Assembly: GCF_030410395.1 (NCBI RefSeq)
Contig: NZ_JAUHHF010000004.1
Span: forward strand, 62,001-126,000
DNA length: 64,000 nucleotides
Origin: Zwartia panacis
Lineage (GTDB): Bacteria > Pseudomonadota > Gammaproteobacteria > Burkholderiales > Burkholderiaceae_B
Reading direction: 5' to 3'
Positions 21,268 to 31,380 of this stretch are shown here, one piece after another; the first letter of the stretch is position 1; every line of letters starts with the position of its first letter. A program made the translations under genes and the position numbers. The notes beneath the pieces were generated by a model. It was not told the origin of the DNA and did no database searches. It saw nothing but the letters and a program-made list of their open reading frames with translations.

Positions 21268-21273
21268 GTCACT

Positions 21274-22074
21274 ATGCCTCTAGTCACTCATCCCGAAGAT
21301 CTGGCCAAAATGCGGGCGGCATGTCGCGATGCGGCAAAAGTCCTTGATTTTATTGCGCCTTTCGTCAAACCTGGGGTCACGACAGGCGAGCTTGACAAGT
21401 TATGTCTGAAGTTTCTCACCGAAGAGTTGAAGGTTAAATCCGCCACGGTGGGTTATGCCCCACCCGGTTACCCACCTTTTCCTGGCGCAATTTGTACTTC
21501 CGTGAACCATCAGGTTTGTCATGGGATCCCTGGAGACAAGGTATTAAAAAACGGCGATGTTTTAAATATCGATGTCACGATCATCAAGGATGGCTGGTTC
21601 GGCGATACGAGTCGTATGTACGCGGTGGGCGAAACGTCCATCTTAGCCAAGAGGCTGACTGAGGTGACTTATGAATGCATGTGGCTTGGCATTGCCCAGG
21701 TCAAACCAGGAAATACGCTTGGTGATATTGGCGCTGCGATTCAAAAATACGCGGAACAGCAAGGTTTTTCAGTCGTTCGCGAGTTTTGCGGTCACGGCAT
21801 CGGCCAAAAATTTCATCAAGATCCTCAGGTTTTGCATTATGGAAAACCTGGCACAGGAGATAAACTCGAACCCGGTTTGATTTTTACAATTGAACCAATG
21901 ATCAATGCGGGCAAGCGTGAAATTAGACAGCTGGCAGATGGTTGGACAGTTGTCACACGCGACCATAGTCTGTCAGCGCAATGGGAGCACACCGTGCTGG
22001 TGACCGAGACTGGTTTTGAGGTGCTCACGCAATCTCCCGGGATGCCTCCTGCACCATCATTTATCAATCTGTAA
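21274..22074 (+). CDS. map: Type I methionine aminopeptidase
   Basis: Removes the initiator methionine from nascent proteins. 266 residues. All five metal ligands are visible: two aspartates in LNIDVTIIKDGWFGDTSRM, the histidine of FCGHGIGQKFHQ, the glutamate of FTIEPMINAGK and the glutamate of SAQWEHTVLV. Substrate-pocket motif APPGYPPFPGAICTSVNHQV is cut here at its ends. Divergent from rpsB, the usual order in this class. glnD follows after 47 bases. Confidence 0.96.
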   Translation: MPLVTHPEDLAKMRAACRDAAKVLDFIAPFVKPGVTTGELDKLCLKFLTEELKVKSATVGYAPPGYPPFPGAICTSVNHQVCHGIPGDKVLKNGDVLNIDVTIIKDGWFGDTSRMYAVGETSILAKRLTEVTYECMWLGIAQVKPGNTLGDIGAAIQKYAEQQGFSVVREFCGHGIGQKFHQDPQVLHYGKPGTGDKLEPGLIFTIEPMINAGKREIRQLADGWTVVTRDHSLSAQWEHTVLVTETGFEVLTQSPGMPPAPSFINL

Positions 22075-22121
22075 GTTCCCGGATGTAAATATTCAATCTA
22101 TCGCATCAAACTGGTGGCAAG

Positions 22122-24731
22122 ATGACTAAACCAATCGCAATTAAAGATACCTTAAGCGATAAAGTCGGTGCCATCCGTTTCAGTCTCAAGACTTCCAGAG
22201 ATGAGGCCTTTGAAAAATATCGTGCCAAGCCTCTAGCAGACACACTACTTACATCGCTCAGACGGGCTGCCGATCAGGCCCTACGTCAGTTGCTTGAGGT
22301 GTATCCATTGCCCAAAGGGGCTGCCCTGGCCGCTGTAGGTGGTTTTGGTCGAGGTGAGTTATACCCATTTTCTGATGTCGATCTGTTGATTTTGTTGCCT
22401 GCTGATCCGTGTCCCGCTGCTGAGGCTACGCTCAGTGGCCTGGTCGCCGCGATGTGGGATGTCGGACTTGAGCCGGGTTGCAGCGTCCGAACCATTGAAC
22501 AGTGTCTGACCGAGGCTCGCGCTGACATTACGATTGAAACGTCCTTGCTTGAACTTCGCTGGATCGCTGGGAGTCGTTCTTTGACACAGCGTTTTATGAG
22601 TCTGATGAAGGAGCAGTTGGACCCTCGCAGCTTCTTTCAGGCTAAACGCAGTGAAATGCAGCAGCGTCATGCTCGTTTTCAAGAAACACCCTACTCTCTT
22701 GAACCAAATTGCAAAGAGTCGCCAGGAGGCTTGAGGGATTTACAAGTTATCTTGTGGATGGCCAGAGCTGCGGGTTTTGGACAAACCTGGAAACAAATCG
22801 CGCAGTCGGGTTTGTTGACCCGCTCAGAGGCACGTGACCTTGGCAGGGCTGAACAGGCGTTTAAACGCCTGAGAATCGAGTTACATCTGCTGGTCAATCG
22901 TCGCGAGGATCGCTTACTTTTTGATTTACAGCACGGTCTGTCACAGGCCTACCAAATCAAAGCAACCGCCACGCGACGTGCGAGCGAAATTTTGATGCAG
23001 CGTTATTACTGGGCGGCTCGCCTGGTGACGCAACTGAACACTTTGCTTGTTCAAGCAATCGGAGAGCACTTATTTCCATTGTCGATGACCGATGCTCGGC
23101 CATTGGATGAACATTATATTGCCCACCATAATCGCCTGGACATTGTGGATGAGCAACTCTTTGAAAAGAATCCTTCGGAACTGTTGCGCATATTTTTGGT
23201 CATGCAGCAACATCCCGAGCTGACTGAGCTCTCGGCGCGCGCCTTGCGATCCATATGGCATGCTCGACATCAGATCGATGCGTCATTCAGAGCCGATCCT
23301 GTTAATCGTCATTTGTTTATCGAGATCCTCAAACAAAATCAGGGCATTGTTCACGCACTCCGACGCATGACGATGCTCAATATCTTGCCGCGTTACTTGC
23401 CTGCTTTCCGACGCGTGGTTGGTCAGATGCAGCATGATTTATTTCATGTCTATACAGTCGATCAGCACACTCTTGCTGTTTTACGCAACATTCGACGTTT
23501 CACAATGGTGGAACATGCTCAGGAGTACCCCTTAGCGACGCGACTGATGGCGGGTTTCGATCGTCATTGGCTTCTTTATGTTGCCGCCTTGTTTCACGAT
23601 ATCGCCAAGGGGCGCGGCGGCGATCACTCAACGCTAGGTGCCGAAGAGGTCAGGAAGTTCGCACGCACGCATGACCTCAAAGAAGATGAAACGGACTTGG
23701 TCGTATTCTTAGTCAAACACCACTTAATGATGTCGCAAGTGGCGCAAAAAAAGGATCTTTCCGATCCTAACGTGATTCAGGAGTTTGCTTCTTTAGTTCG
23801 CACGCCTAGAAATCTGACCGCACTCTATCTATTGACTGTCGCGGATATACGAGGCACGAGTCCTAAAGTATGGAATGCATGGAAAGGAAAGCTTCTCGAA
23901 GATTTGTTTAATCTCACACTGGCAGCCTTGGGTGGCTCCTCCGGGGACGCCAATACTGTTTTGCGACACCGCATGGATGAAGCGGCTGGTTTGACTCGTC
24001 TCGCGGGTTTACGTGACGATGCGCGTGAAGCATTTTGGGCGCAGTTGGATGTTGCATACTTTTTAAGGCATGATGCTCCAGAAATTGCCTGGCATACTCG
24101 ACATCTATATTATTGCTTCGGCACTGAGGAAACAGTCATTAAAGCTCGTCCAACAGAAGGCGCGGAGGGTCTTCAAGTTCTTGTATACACCAAGCACGTC
24201 AAAAACTTATTCGCCAGATTATGTGGCTATTTTGGAAGTCGCGGTTTGAATATTCAGGATGCTCGCATTCACACCACGAGAGGTGGGTATGCGCTTGACA
24301 GCTTTATTGTGTTGCCAACAAATGGTTTGAATGATTTACGCTCAGATGCTGCTTTAATCGAGCACGAACTCACCACTCAATTAGATAAATTGAATCTCGC
24401 CGATTTGAAACGTCAAATCGGCATACGTACTTCCAGACTTTCAAAAGCTTTTCCTTTCCCGCCTTCTGTCGAAATTAAACCTGGCGAGATGAATGAAACC
24501 TGGGTCATTGATATCACAGCCACAGATCGGGCGGGACTACTAAGTGATTTAGCTCAAGTTTTTGTCGACTTTAATCTCGTGATTCAAACTGCAAAAGTCA
24601 TGACTTTGGGCGATCGCGTTGAAGATGTCTTTGTCATCACAGGAGAAGCATTGTCTCAGCCTCGAGTTCAACGGCAATTTGAGCGTGCACTGCTTGATAC
24701 CCTTTCCCTGGAGCAACTTCGTGCCGCGTGA
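22122..24731 (+). CDS. glnD: Bifunctional uridylyltransferase/uridylyl-removing enzyme GlnD
   Basis: Primary nitrogen sensor that adds UMP to PII proteins when glutamine is low and removes it when glutamine is high. 869 residues. The N-terminal nucleotidyltransferase has GGFGRGELYPFSDVDLL at 73-89. The central HD domain, which removes UMP, has LFHDIAKGRGGDHS near residue 493. Two ACT domains lie at about 690-770 and 800-869 (VIDITATDRAGLLSDLAQVF in the second) and bind glutamine. It stands upstream of NtrB/NtrC in the cascade that controls the glnA gene found 20 kb away. It overlaps the dsbB start by 11 bases. Confidence 0.96.
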   Translation: MTKPIAIKDTLSDKVGAIRFSLKTSRDEAFEKYRAKPLADTLLTSLRRAADQALRQLLEVYPLPKGAALAAVGGFGRGELYPFSDVDLLILLPADPCPAAEATLSGLVAAMWDVGLEPGCSVRTIEQCLTEARADITIETSLLELRWIAGSRSLTQRFMSLMKEQLDPRSFFQAKRSEMQQRHARFQETPYSLEPNCKESPGGLRDLQVILWMARAAGFGQTWKQIAQSGLLTRSEARDLGRAEQAFKRLRIELHLLVNRREDRLLFDLQHGLSQAYQIKATATRRASEILMQRYYWAARLVTQLNTLLVQAIGEHLFPLSMTDARPLDEHYIAHHNRLDIVDEQLFEKNPSELLRIFLVMQQHPELTELSARALRSIWHARHQIDASFRADPVNRHLFIEILKQNQGIVHALRRMTMLNILPRYLPAFRRVVGQMQHDLFHVYTVDQHTLAVLRNIRRFTMVEHAQEYPLATRLMAGFDRHWLLYVAALFHDIAKGRGGDHSTLGAEEVRKFARTHDLKEDETDLVVFLVKHHLMMSQVAQKKDLSDPNVIQEFASLVRTPRNLTALYLLTVADIRGTSPKVWNAWKGKLLEDLFNLTLAALGGSSGDANTVLRHRMDEAAGLTRLAGLRDDAREAFWAQLDVAYFLRHDAPEIAWHTRHLYYCFGTEETVIKARPTEGAEGLQVLVYTKHVKNLFARLCGYFGSRGLNIQDARIHTTRGGYALDSFIVLPTNGLNDLRSDAALIEHELTTQLDKLNLADLKRQIGIRTSRLSKAFPFPPSVEIKPGEMNETWVIDITATDRAGLLSDLAQVFVDFNLVIQTAKVMTLGDRVEDVFVITGEALSQPRVQRQFERALLDTLSLEQLRAA

Positions 24732-25200
24732 AATTCTCATTCTGCGTTTAAGTGCCTTGCTGTGTTTTGGCTCAGTTGGTGTTGCGTTGATTTCTCAATA
24801 TGTCTATGACATGCAACCTTGTGCATGGTGCGTTTTTCAACGTTTGTTATTTCTTCTGATTGGGAGCCTGATCTTATTGCTCACTTTTGGTCCGCAATCA
24901 AAAATACGCCAGGCTTTGGCAGCTGCAATCGCTTTGGCTGGCTCGATCGCTGGAGTTGCCTCAGCGTGGTATCAGGAAAAAGTTGCTTCTAATACATTTT
25001 CCTGCGCGCAAACTCTCGCAGACCAAATCATGACTCGGACAGGGCTTGATGCGGCGGTGCCATGGTTATTTGGTATTTATGCGAGCTGCATGGATGCGCG
25101 CGTCAAGCTGCTGGGGATTGAGTATGCTTGGTGGAGCTTGGCGATGTTTTGCCTAGTCGGGACACTCAGCATCATCGCCTTGCAAAAACTGACGCGTTAA
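24721..25200 (+). CDS. dsbB: Disulfide bond formation protein DsbB
   Basis: Four-helix inner-membrane oxidase that reoxidises DsbA and passes electrons to quinone. About 159 residues from a GTG start at 24721, which lies inside the end of glnD and has GGAG seven bases upstream. The frame is open further upstream but only as glnD overlap. Both catalytic pairs are present: Cys34/Cys37 in PCAWC and Cys95/Cys123 in the second periplasmic loop. Its stop codon overlaps the purF stop head to head. No dsbA was seen nearby. Confidence 0.92.
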   Translation: MPREILILRLSALLCFGSVGVALISQYVYDMQPCAWCVFQRLLFLLIGSLILLLTFGPQSKIRQALAAAIALAGSIAGVASAWYQEKVASNTFSCAQTLADQIMTRTGLDAAVPWLFGIYASCMDARVKLLGIEYAWWSLAMFCLVGTLSIIALQKLTR

Positions 25201-26711
25201 TTGTCCTCAGCGGCGAATCCCATATTAAATAAAAGACCATTGGATTCGTCCTGGGCACCGCTTCGGTTACGACCCACGCGCTCTAGATATTCCGGAGTGA
25301 TGTCACCTGTAATGTACTCTCCGGTAAAACAGGAGTTGTCGAATCGAGTCAAAGAAGGATTCAGGTCGGATACTGAGCGTTGCATTGAGTCTATGTCTTG
25401 GTATACGAGTGCATCGGCACCAATGATGTTGGCGATCTCGTCTTCATTTCGTCCGGTTGCAATCAATTCTTTTTGAGTAGGCATATCAATGCCATAAACG
25501 TTTTGATAGCGAACTGGTGGCGCAGCTGATGCCATGTAGACCTTGTTGGCACCAGCAGCACGCGCCATTTCTACAATTTCCCTGCTTGTCGTGCCACGCA
25601 CGATGGAATCATCTACTAGCAAAACATTTTTGCCTTTAAATTCCATACCGATCGTATTGAGTTTTTGTCGGACTGACTTTTTACGAACCGCTTGACCGGG
25701 CATAATAAAAGTTCGGCCAACGTAGCGGTTTTTGATGAGTCCTTCTCGATAGTTGAGACCGAGCCTGTCTGCAAGTTGCATAGCCGCTGGACGAGATGAA
25801 TCGGGAATTGGCATCACTACATCGATATCGCCTAGTCTTAGAGTCTTGGCGAGCTTGTCCGCGAGATACTCGCCCATTTTTAAGCGGGATCCATAAAGCG
25901 AAACACCATCGAGTATGGAATCGGGGCGAGCGAAATAGACATATTCAAAAATACAAGGTGCATGAATCGCACCAGGTGCGCACTGTTCACTACTGAGCTT
26001 TCCATCCAAAGTAATAAATATGGCCTCTCCTGGCGCAATATCTCTGACGAACTGAAATCCAGTGCCCTCAAGCGCGACAGACTCCGAGGCGACCATCCAC
26101 TCTGTCCCCTGCCCAGCCTCGGACTGACCCAAACACAATGGACGAATGCCGTTTGGGTCTCGGAAGGCGATCAGGCCGTAACCGGCGATCTGTGCGACAA
26201 CCGCATAAGCTCCCTTGACGCGCTGATGAACGGCTTTGATGGCCCGGAATATTGCACCCTCATCCAGAGAAACACCATTGGCAGACCGTTGTAATTCATG
26301 CGCCAATACGTTTAGCAACACTTCGGAGTCAGAGTTGGTATTGATATGCCTTTGGTCGACTCTGAAAAGAGACTCTCGCAGCTCGTGCCAGTTGGTCAGA
26401 TTGCCGTTATGAGCAAAGGTGATGCCAAAAGGTGCGTTGACGTAAAAAGGCTGTGCTTCCTCTACACTTTCCGAGGAGCCCGCGGTCGGGTAGCGGACTT
26501 GTCCGATACCCGATGTCCCAGGAAGTGATCGCATGTTCCTGGTGCGAAAAACGTCACGCACCAAGCCGTGGGCTTTGTACATATTGAACTGATTGCCATT
26601 TGAGGTTGCGATACCAGCCGCATCTTGGCCTCTATGCTGGAGCAATAGCAACGCATCATAGATCAGCTGATTGACAGGTCCGCGCCCAACGACTCCAACA
26701 ATTCCGCACAT
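25197..26711 (-). CDS. purF: Amidophosphoribosyltransferase
   Basis: First committed step of purine synthesis: glutamine plus PRPP gives 5-phosphoribosylamine. 504 residues. After removal of Met1 the N-terminal nucleophile is Cys2 ([11 protein letters not shown]). The glutaminase domain shows RYPTAGSS and the PRPP-binding motif is [22 protein letters not shown] ribosome site precedes the ATG. Last gene of folC-SPOR-cvpA-purF, the widespread arrangement around dedD. Convergent with dsbB, sharing the TTAA at 25197-25200. Confidence 0.97.
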   Translation of the reverse strand: MCGIVGVVGRGPVNQLIYDALLLLQHRGQDAAGIATSNGNQFNMYKAHGLVRDVFRTRNMRSLPGTSGIGQVRYPTAGSSESVEEAQPFYVNAPFGITFAHNGNLTNWHELRESLFRVDQRHINTNSDSEVLLNVLAHELQRSANGVSLDEGAIFRAIKAVHQRVKGAYAVVAQIAGYGLIAFRDPNGIRPLCLGQSEAGQGTEWMVASESVALEGTGFQFVRDIAPGEAIFITLDGKLSSEQCAPGAIHAPCIFEYVYFARPDSILDGVSLYGSRLKMGEYLADKLAKTLRLGDIDVVMPIPDSSRPAAMQLADRLGLNYREGLIKNRYVGRTFIMPGQAVRKKSVRQKLNTIGMEFKGKNVLLVDDSIVRGTTSREIVEMARAAGANKVYMASAAPPVRYQNVYGIDMPTQKELIATGRNEDEIANIIGADALVYQDIDSMQRSVSDLNPSLTRFDNSCFTGEYITGDITPEYLERVGRNRSGAQDESNGLLFNMGFAAEDN

Positions 26712-26754
26712 GAAATATCCTGATTACGGTTAAACCGAAATGAAAAATTAAATT

Positions 26755-27243
26755 TTAATAAGGTAGCCAGTCATTGACAGGAGGTGGCAGCCTGAGTTTA
26801 ATTTGCTGCACCGCACCAACAACCTGTTTTGAAAACATGGCATTCTTCCACCATGGTTCTTCAGGTAGGGGTGTGTAGCCCGCCAGAATGACTAACACCA
26901 ACACAAACAAAATGCCCCGCAACAGACCAAACATCGCCCCTAAACCATGATCGGCTGGAGTAAGCCCTGTCTTACTTAACATGGCGGATAAAGTCATATT
27001 GATCAGTCCAATCGACATAAGCACTGCAATGAATACGCCCAGATAGGCCAGCGCCATGCTGACAAATGGCTGAGTAATCCATTGAGCAAACCAATCAGAA
27101 ACTGTGGGTCCCCACCATATTGTAGCTAAAAAGGCAGACGCATAGGCCACTAACGACAAGACTTCTTTAAGAAGTCCACGAAGCAGTCCTAATACGACCG
27201 AGATCGCCAGGATCGCTAGGAGAACAAAGTCGAAACCAGTCAC
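26755..27243 (-). CDS. cvpA: CvpA family membrane protein
   Basis: 162 residues with four predicted transmembrane helices, starting TGFDFVLLAILAISVVLGLL and containing the LRGLLKEVLSL family stretch. CvpA proteins are linked to colicin V production and envelope stress; the molecular activity is unsettled. The start is a GTG at 27243 that overlaps the stop of the SPOR gene as GTGA, indicating translational coupling. It lies 43 bases upstream of purF. Confidence 0.93.
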   Translation of the reverse strand: MTGFDFVLLAILAISVVLGLLRGLLKEVLSLVAYASAFLATIWWGPTVSDWFAQWITQPFVSMALAYLGVFIAVLMSIGLINMTLSAMLSKTGLTPADHGLGAMFGLLRGILFVLVLVILAGYTPLPEEPWWKNAMFSKQVVGAVQQIKLRLPPPVNDWLPY

Positions 27244-28073
27244 TGTGTAGTGATAAATGCACCGCCATAACCTTGCGTACGCAGACGAGTCTGTGCGGCT
27301 TGTGCGGCTTCACGGGACTGAAAGGGCCCCACCCTAACACGATATTTTGGACGGCCATTGACATCGACTGGACCATCTACAAACGCATTGTTGAGACCGG
27401 CAGAAATCAGAACGTTACGTTGTTTTTGAGCATCCGCGGCTGAATCTAGAGACATCGCCTGAACAACAAAATTACCTCTTACAGGCGCTTTAGGACTTGG
27501 GGCGCTGGCAACAGGTGATCTGCCTTCAAGGAGTGCGAGTGCGCGCGCAGCATCATCTTTTCGTTGCTGAGCCGCGGGAGGTGTCGTGGATGGAGTGGGT
27601 GGCGTCGCGGGTTTGGCGGCGGTAGTTTTCGCGCTCTCGGTTGGAGCAACGCCAGGTTTTAATGCGCTATCAGGTTTCGCTGATATTGAACCTGCGGCAC
27701 TTGTCGCAGATGAATCGGTCGAGCCGGCCGCGCCAGTCTGGTTGGTCGTTGCATTCGCAGTAACCTGACCAGTTGTGGCGGTAGTATTTGAGGCTGCAGC
27801 AGCGCTGGTATCAGGCTCACTCAGGTTGGGCTGGAAAGGCGTCTGACGATCAGGGATGCGAATGGGAATATTGCTGGCAACAGGAGCCGGCTCTGAGTCC
27901 AGTAACATTGGAATCACGACAACCGCTGCAAGTATTAGTGCGACGGCACCAGCCAGACGTCTTCTGGCTTTGATACGCAACTCGGCCGCTTGAGCTTCGC
28001 TCGTAACAGAGGGGCGCGGCTTACCTGTGGGCTTGCGCGTAGGGGCACTATCTTTTCTGGAAAACAGTCCCAT
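27240..28073 (-). CDS. SPOR domain cell-division protein (DedD-like)
   Basis: 277 residues. A basic N-terminal cytoplasmic tail precedes one transmembrane helix at about 41-58 (AGAVALILAAVVVIPMLL). A long low-complexity Ala/Thr/Ser/Pro linker follows (about 80-175), then a C-terminal SPOR domain (about 199-277, FVVQAMSLDSAADAQKQRN and VRVGPFQSREAAQAAQ). SPOR domains bind glycan strands stripped of stem peptides at the septum. Gene position between folC and cvpA matches dedD. The linker length is not expected to be conserved. Confidence 0.9.
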   Translation of the reverse strand: MGLFSRKDSAPTRKPTGKPRPSVTSEAQAAELRIKARRRLAGAVALILAAVVVIPMLLDSEPAPVASNIPIRIPDRQTPFQPNLSEPDTSAAAASNTTATTGQVTANATTNQTGAAGSTDSSATSAAGSISAKPDSALKPGVAPTESAKTTAAKPATPPTPSTTPPAAQQRKDDAARALALLEGRSPVASAPSPKAPVRGNFVVQAMSLDSAADAQKQRNVLISAGLNNAFVDGPVDVNGRPKYRVRVGPFQSREAAQAAQTRLRTQGYGGAFITTQ

Positions 28074-28149
28074 TTAAAACATCCTGACCGGAAAATCTAA
28101 CTGACTAAACATGCGCTCTAAGCGTCCAATCATGAGATGAAAAAGAATG

Positions 28150-29457
28150 TTACGACTCATCTTTCATGCTCAGTGCCTCGGCGACCGTCAAAAACGATCC
28201 AAACACTACGATTCTATCATCCAGGTTGCTTTTACTGCGTGCCGCTTTGAAAGCTTCTTTGACGCTGTCAAAAGCTGAAACTTGAACCTCTTTTGGGGCT
28301 TTAGAATCAGATTCAGCCAAAACTTGAAGGACCTTGGACTGAACCTCGGCGCTTGAGAGGCCCCGGGGGCCAGGTAAAGCTGCGCAAAACCAGTGATCAA
28401 TTCGGGGCGCCATATGGCGTACGACGGATTGAATATCCTTGTCAGACAACATGCTAAAAACAGCATATGTATAGGGATGAAACCCCATATTGCCTAGATT
28501 TTTCTCTAAAACGGCGGCTGCATGTGGGTTGTGCGCCACGTCCATGATGATGGTGGGCTGTCCGGGAAGAATTTGAAATCTGCCAGGCAAGGAAGCCTGT
28601 AGCAACCCCTGCCGAACGGCTTGCTGTGGAACGGCCAGTTTATTTCTCACCGACTCGAGCGCAGCCAAGGCAGCTGATGCATTTAATAACTGGTTTGCTC
28701 CCCGCAAAGCCGGGTATGCCAACGCGTTTCGACGTTGCTCTCGACCACCAAACGCCCATTGTTGACGATCGCCGGAATAATTGAAGTCACGACCAAACAG
28801 CCATAAGTCCGCCCCGATTATTTGCGCATAATCCAATAATGACTGTGGTGGGGATGGGTCACTGACGATGGCGGGCCGTCCGGAACGGAAGATATGGGCC
28901 TTTTCGAAGCCGATTTTTTCACGCGTGTCGCCCAACCAGTCCACGTGGTCAATATCCACGCTTGTGATGATGGCACAGTCAGCATCGACGATATTCACTG
29001 CATCCAGTCGGCCACCTAAACCGACTTCAAGCACCATTGCATCCAGGTTTTCGCCTGCGAATAGACGCAACACTGCAAGCGTGGTGAATTCGAAGTAAGT
29101 CAGCGATACACCCTTGCGGGCGGCTTCGACTGCTTCGAACTGGCTGATCAAGTCAGCATCACTGACAATGTCTCCATTGACACGGGCGCGTTCGTTGAAT
29201 TTGACAAGGTGGGGGGACGTATAAAGCCCAACACGATAACCAGCAGCCAGCAACATGGACTCCAGCATCGCGCAAGTCGAGCCTTTACCATTTGTGCCGC
29301 CGACAACGAATTTAATCGCCCCGGAGTCAAGATCAAGCCGGCCTGCGACCTCGCGCACCCGCTCGAGACCCATGTCAATCGCACTTGGATGCAGAGATTC
29401 GAGGTACTGAAGCCAGGCTTCAAGCGAGGAGCCAATGGGAGGATGCGCGATCGCCAT
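28150..29457 (-). CDS. folC: Bifunctional dihydrofolate synthase/folylpolyglutamate synthase
   Basis: Mur-ligase-fold enzyme that makes dihydrofolate from dihydropteroate and adds glutamate tails to folates. 435 residues. The ATP loop GGTNGKGSTCAMLE is at about 52-65, followed by GLYTSPHLVKFNERARVNG. The central-domain motif is LEVGLGGRLDAVN, and the C-terminal domain has MDVAHNPHAA. It heads the folC-SPOR-cvpA-purF group and is divergent from an EamA transporter gene. The 76-base spacer before the SPOR gene shows nothing clear. Confidence 0.95.
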   Translation of the reverse strand: MAIAHPPIGSSLEAWLQYLESLHPSAIDMGLERVREVAGRLDLDSGAIKFVVGGTNGKGSTCAMLESMLLAAGYRVGLYTSPHLVKFNERARVNGDIVSDADLISQFEAVEAARKGVSLTYFEFTTLAVLRLFAGENLDAMVLEVGLGGRLDAVNIVDADCAIITSVDIDHVDWLGDTREKIGFEKAHIFRSGRPAIVSDPSPPQSLLDYAQIIGADLWLFGRDFNYSGDRQQWAFGGREQRRNALAYPALRGANQLLNASAALAALESVRNKLAVPQQAVRQGLLQASLPGRFQILPGQPTIIMDVAHNPHAAAVLEKNLGNMGFHPYTYAVFSMLSDKDIQSVVRHMAPRIDHWFCAALPGPRGLSSAEVQSKVLQVLAESDSKAPKEVQVSAFDSVKEAFKAARSKSNLDDRIVVFGSFLTVAEALSMKDES

Positions 29458-29563
29458 AGTATGGAATCAAAAGGAGCTGCGAAGGTTGGATTTTAACAGT
29501 CTGTACATTCAAGATTGTCCTGACATCGTCAGTGTGTAAAATCGATTGTCGGAAAGGAAATGC

Positions 29564-30493
29564 ATGTCCACCTCGCGCAAATCGCTAGACGCCACGGCCT
29601 ATCTCAGCATCATCATGCTTTGTACGCTATGGGGCGGTCAGCAAATTTTATTCAAACTCAGCATAGATGACATCAGTCCTTCAATGCAGATCGCCTTGCG
29701 TTCAAGCCTTGGCTGTTTGTTGCTCGCACTTTTCATGTGGCAACAAGGTGAATCGCTGGCATTGTGGAAAGGTCCTTGGCGAGCAGGTATGTCTGTTGGC
29801 CTGATCTTTGGTCTCGAGTGGTGGATGATTGGTGAGAGTTTGCGGCTCACCACTGCCTCTCACTTGGTTGTGTTTTTGTATACCGCTCCAATTTTTACTG
29901 CATTGGGACTCCACATTTGGGTCCCGGAAGAACACCTCAGTCGGCGCCAATGGGCGGGGGTTTTTGTGAGTTTCATCGGAATCGGAATCGGTTTTATCGG
30001 CGGAGCCAACCAACCACATTTTGATCTTCGCATGTTGTGGGGAGACTTGTTGGCGTTGGGTGCCGGTTTGGGCTGGGCAATCACCACAGTGTTGATTCGC
30101 ACAACAGGTCTGGCAAAACTTCCAGCCACCCAAACGACTTTTTACCAACTATTTTTTGCTGCACTTGCTCTACTTCTCGCTTGTGTTTTGACAGACCAGT
30201 ATGGTGTTCGTTGGAGCCAATTTTTAGTCATCAGCATTATCAGTCAAGGAGTTTTCATCGCATTTTTGAGCCTACTTGTCTGGTTTTGGTTGCTCAAGCA
30301 TTATCTGGCTTCACGTGTATCGATCTTTACCTTTCTCACACCTCTCTTGGGTGTGACATTCGGCGTGCTCATACTGGACGAGCCGTTACATGCTGAATTT
30401 GTTTGGGGTGCCTTGCTTGTGATGGTTGGTGTCATTATGGTGAATTGGCCTTCAAAAGTGGCCGCCATCGCTGAACGTGTGAAAACAGTCTGA
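29564..30493 (+). CDS. EamA/DMT superfamily permease
   Basis: 309 residues with ten predicted membrane helices arranged as two EamA repeats (LSIIMLCTLWGGQQILFKLS begins the first; LGAGLGWAITTVLIRTTGL begins the second). Such permeases export or import amino acids, nucleobases or other metabolites; the substrate is not predictable. The ATG at 29564 is preferred because GGAAAGGAA lies immediately upstream; an in-frame TTG at 29546 is the alternative. It is followed four bases later by the NRDE gene, so the two are probably co-transcribed. Confidence 0.88.
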   Translation: MSTSRKSLDATAYLSIIMLCTLWGGQQILFKLSIDDISPSMQIALRSSLGCLLLALFMWQQGESLALWKGPWRAGMSVGLIFGLEWWMIGESLRLTTASHLVVFLYTAPIFTALGLHIWVPEEHLSRRQWAGVFVSFIGIGIGFIGGANQPHFDLRMLWGDLLALGAGLGWAITTVLIRTTGLAKLPATQTTFYQLFFAALALLLACVLTDQYGVRWSQFLVISIISQGVFIAFLSLLVWFWLLKHYLASRVSIFTFLTPLLGVTFGVLILDEPLHAEFVWGALLVMVGVIMVNWPSKVAAIAERVKTV

Positions 30494-30497
30494 CATT

Positions 30498-31346
30498 ATG
30501 TGTCTTGCCATCATCGCCACCAATGTTCTGCATTATTGGCCATTGATCATCGTGGCCAATCGCGATGAATTACACAGCCGACCGACTCTTGCTGCCAGTC
30601 CATGGAGTGATGCCGCTCATATACTGGGCGGACGAGACCTGAGCGCGGGTGGAACTTGGTTAGGTATGACAGCGCATGGCCGACTCGCGCTCCTGACGAA
30701 CTACCGGGAACCCGGGATGCATAATCCCCAAGCACCCTCTCGTGGACAGCTGACTGACGAATTCCTGCGAGAAGAAGTACTTGCCCAACATTACGCTGAA
30801 AAATTGCGTGACCGTGGACTTGAGTACAACGGTTTTAATTTATTGTTAGTTGATCGGACAGGTCTTTGGTATTGTTCAAACAGAGGTCACAACGGAGAAA
30901 ACAGCCGTGCTCAGGTGAGCGCACTGCCCATTAAACCTGGCGTTGTAGGCATATCGAATGCTTCCCTGGATTCACCCTGGCCAAAATTGACACGAACAAA
31001 ACAAGCTGTACATGAGCATCTTGCCCAAAAAAACTTGACTCAGCCAATACCAGAGAGGCTATTTGAGATCATGCAGGATACGCGCTCAGCCTCGGTCGAG
31101 GAGTTACCCGATACCGGTGTAGGTCCGGAACGAGAAAAGTTGTTGGGGAGCCCGTTTATTAAAAATGAACGGTACGGTACCCGCTGTACGACTTTAATCA
31201 TGCAGCGAGCCGATGGAATGGTGAGATTTCATGAAAAGCGCTTCGATGCGATGGGACGGCCTGATGGGGAGAGTCTCTGGACAATCGATACGATGCAAGG
31301 AAAAATTTCCGCGGGTATTTCTTCGCTTGATGCACACAAACTATAA
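30498..31346 (+). CDS. NRDE family protein (TANGO2-like)
   Basis: 282 residues. The N-terminus MCLAIIATN with ANRDE at residues 20-24 and GGRDLSAGGTWLGM is diagnostic of the NRDE/TANGO2 family. The conserved Cys2 suggests an Ntn-hydrolase-like fold. Eukaryotic members are implicated in haem or lipid metabolism, but the bacterial function is not established. It directly follows the EamA permease gene and precedes yqeY by 34 bases. Confidence 0.85.
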   Translation: MCLAIIATNVLHYWPLIIVANRDELHSRPTLAASPWSDAAHILGGRDLSAGGTWLGMTAHGRLALLTNYREPGMHNPQAPSRGQLTDEFLREEVLAQHYAEKLRDRGLEYNGFNLLLVDRTGLWYCSNRGHNGENSRAQVSALPIKPGVVGISNASLDSPWPKLTRTKQAVHEHLAQKNLTQPIPERLFEIMQDTRSASVEELPDTGVGPEREKLLGSPFIKNERYGTRCTTLIMQRADGMVRFHEKRFDAMGRPDGESLWTIDTMQGKISAGISSLDAHKL

Positions 31347-31380
31347 TCCCCCTACTTTGATTCTTGCCTGAAGGTTATTT

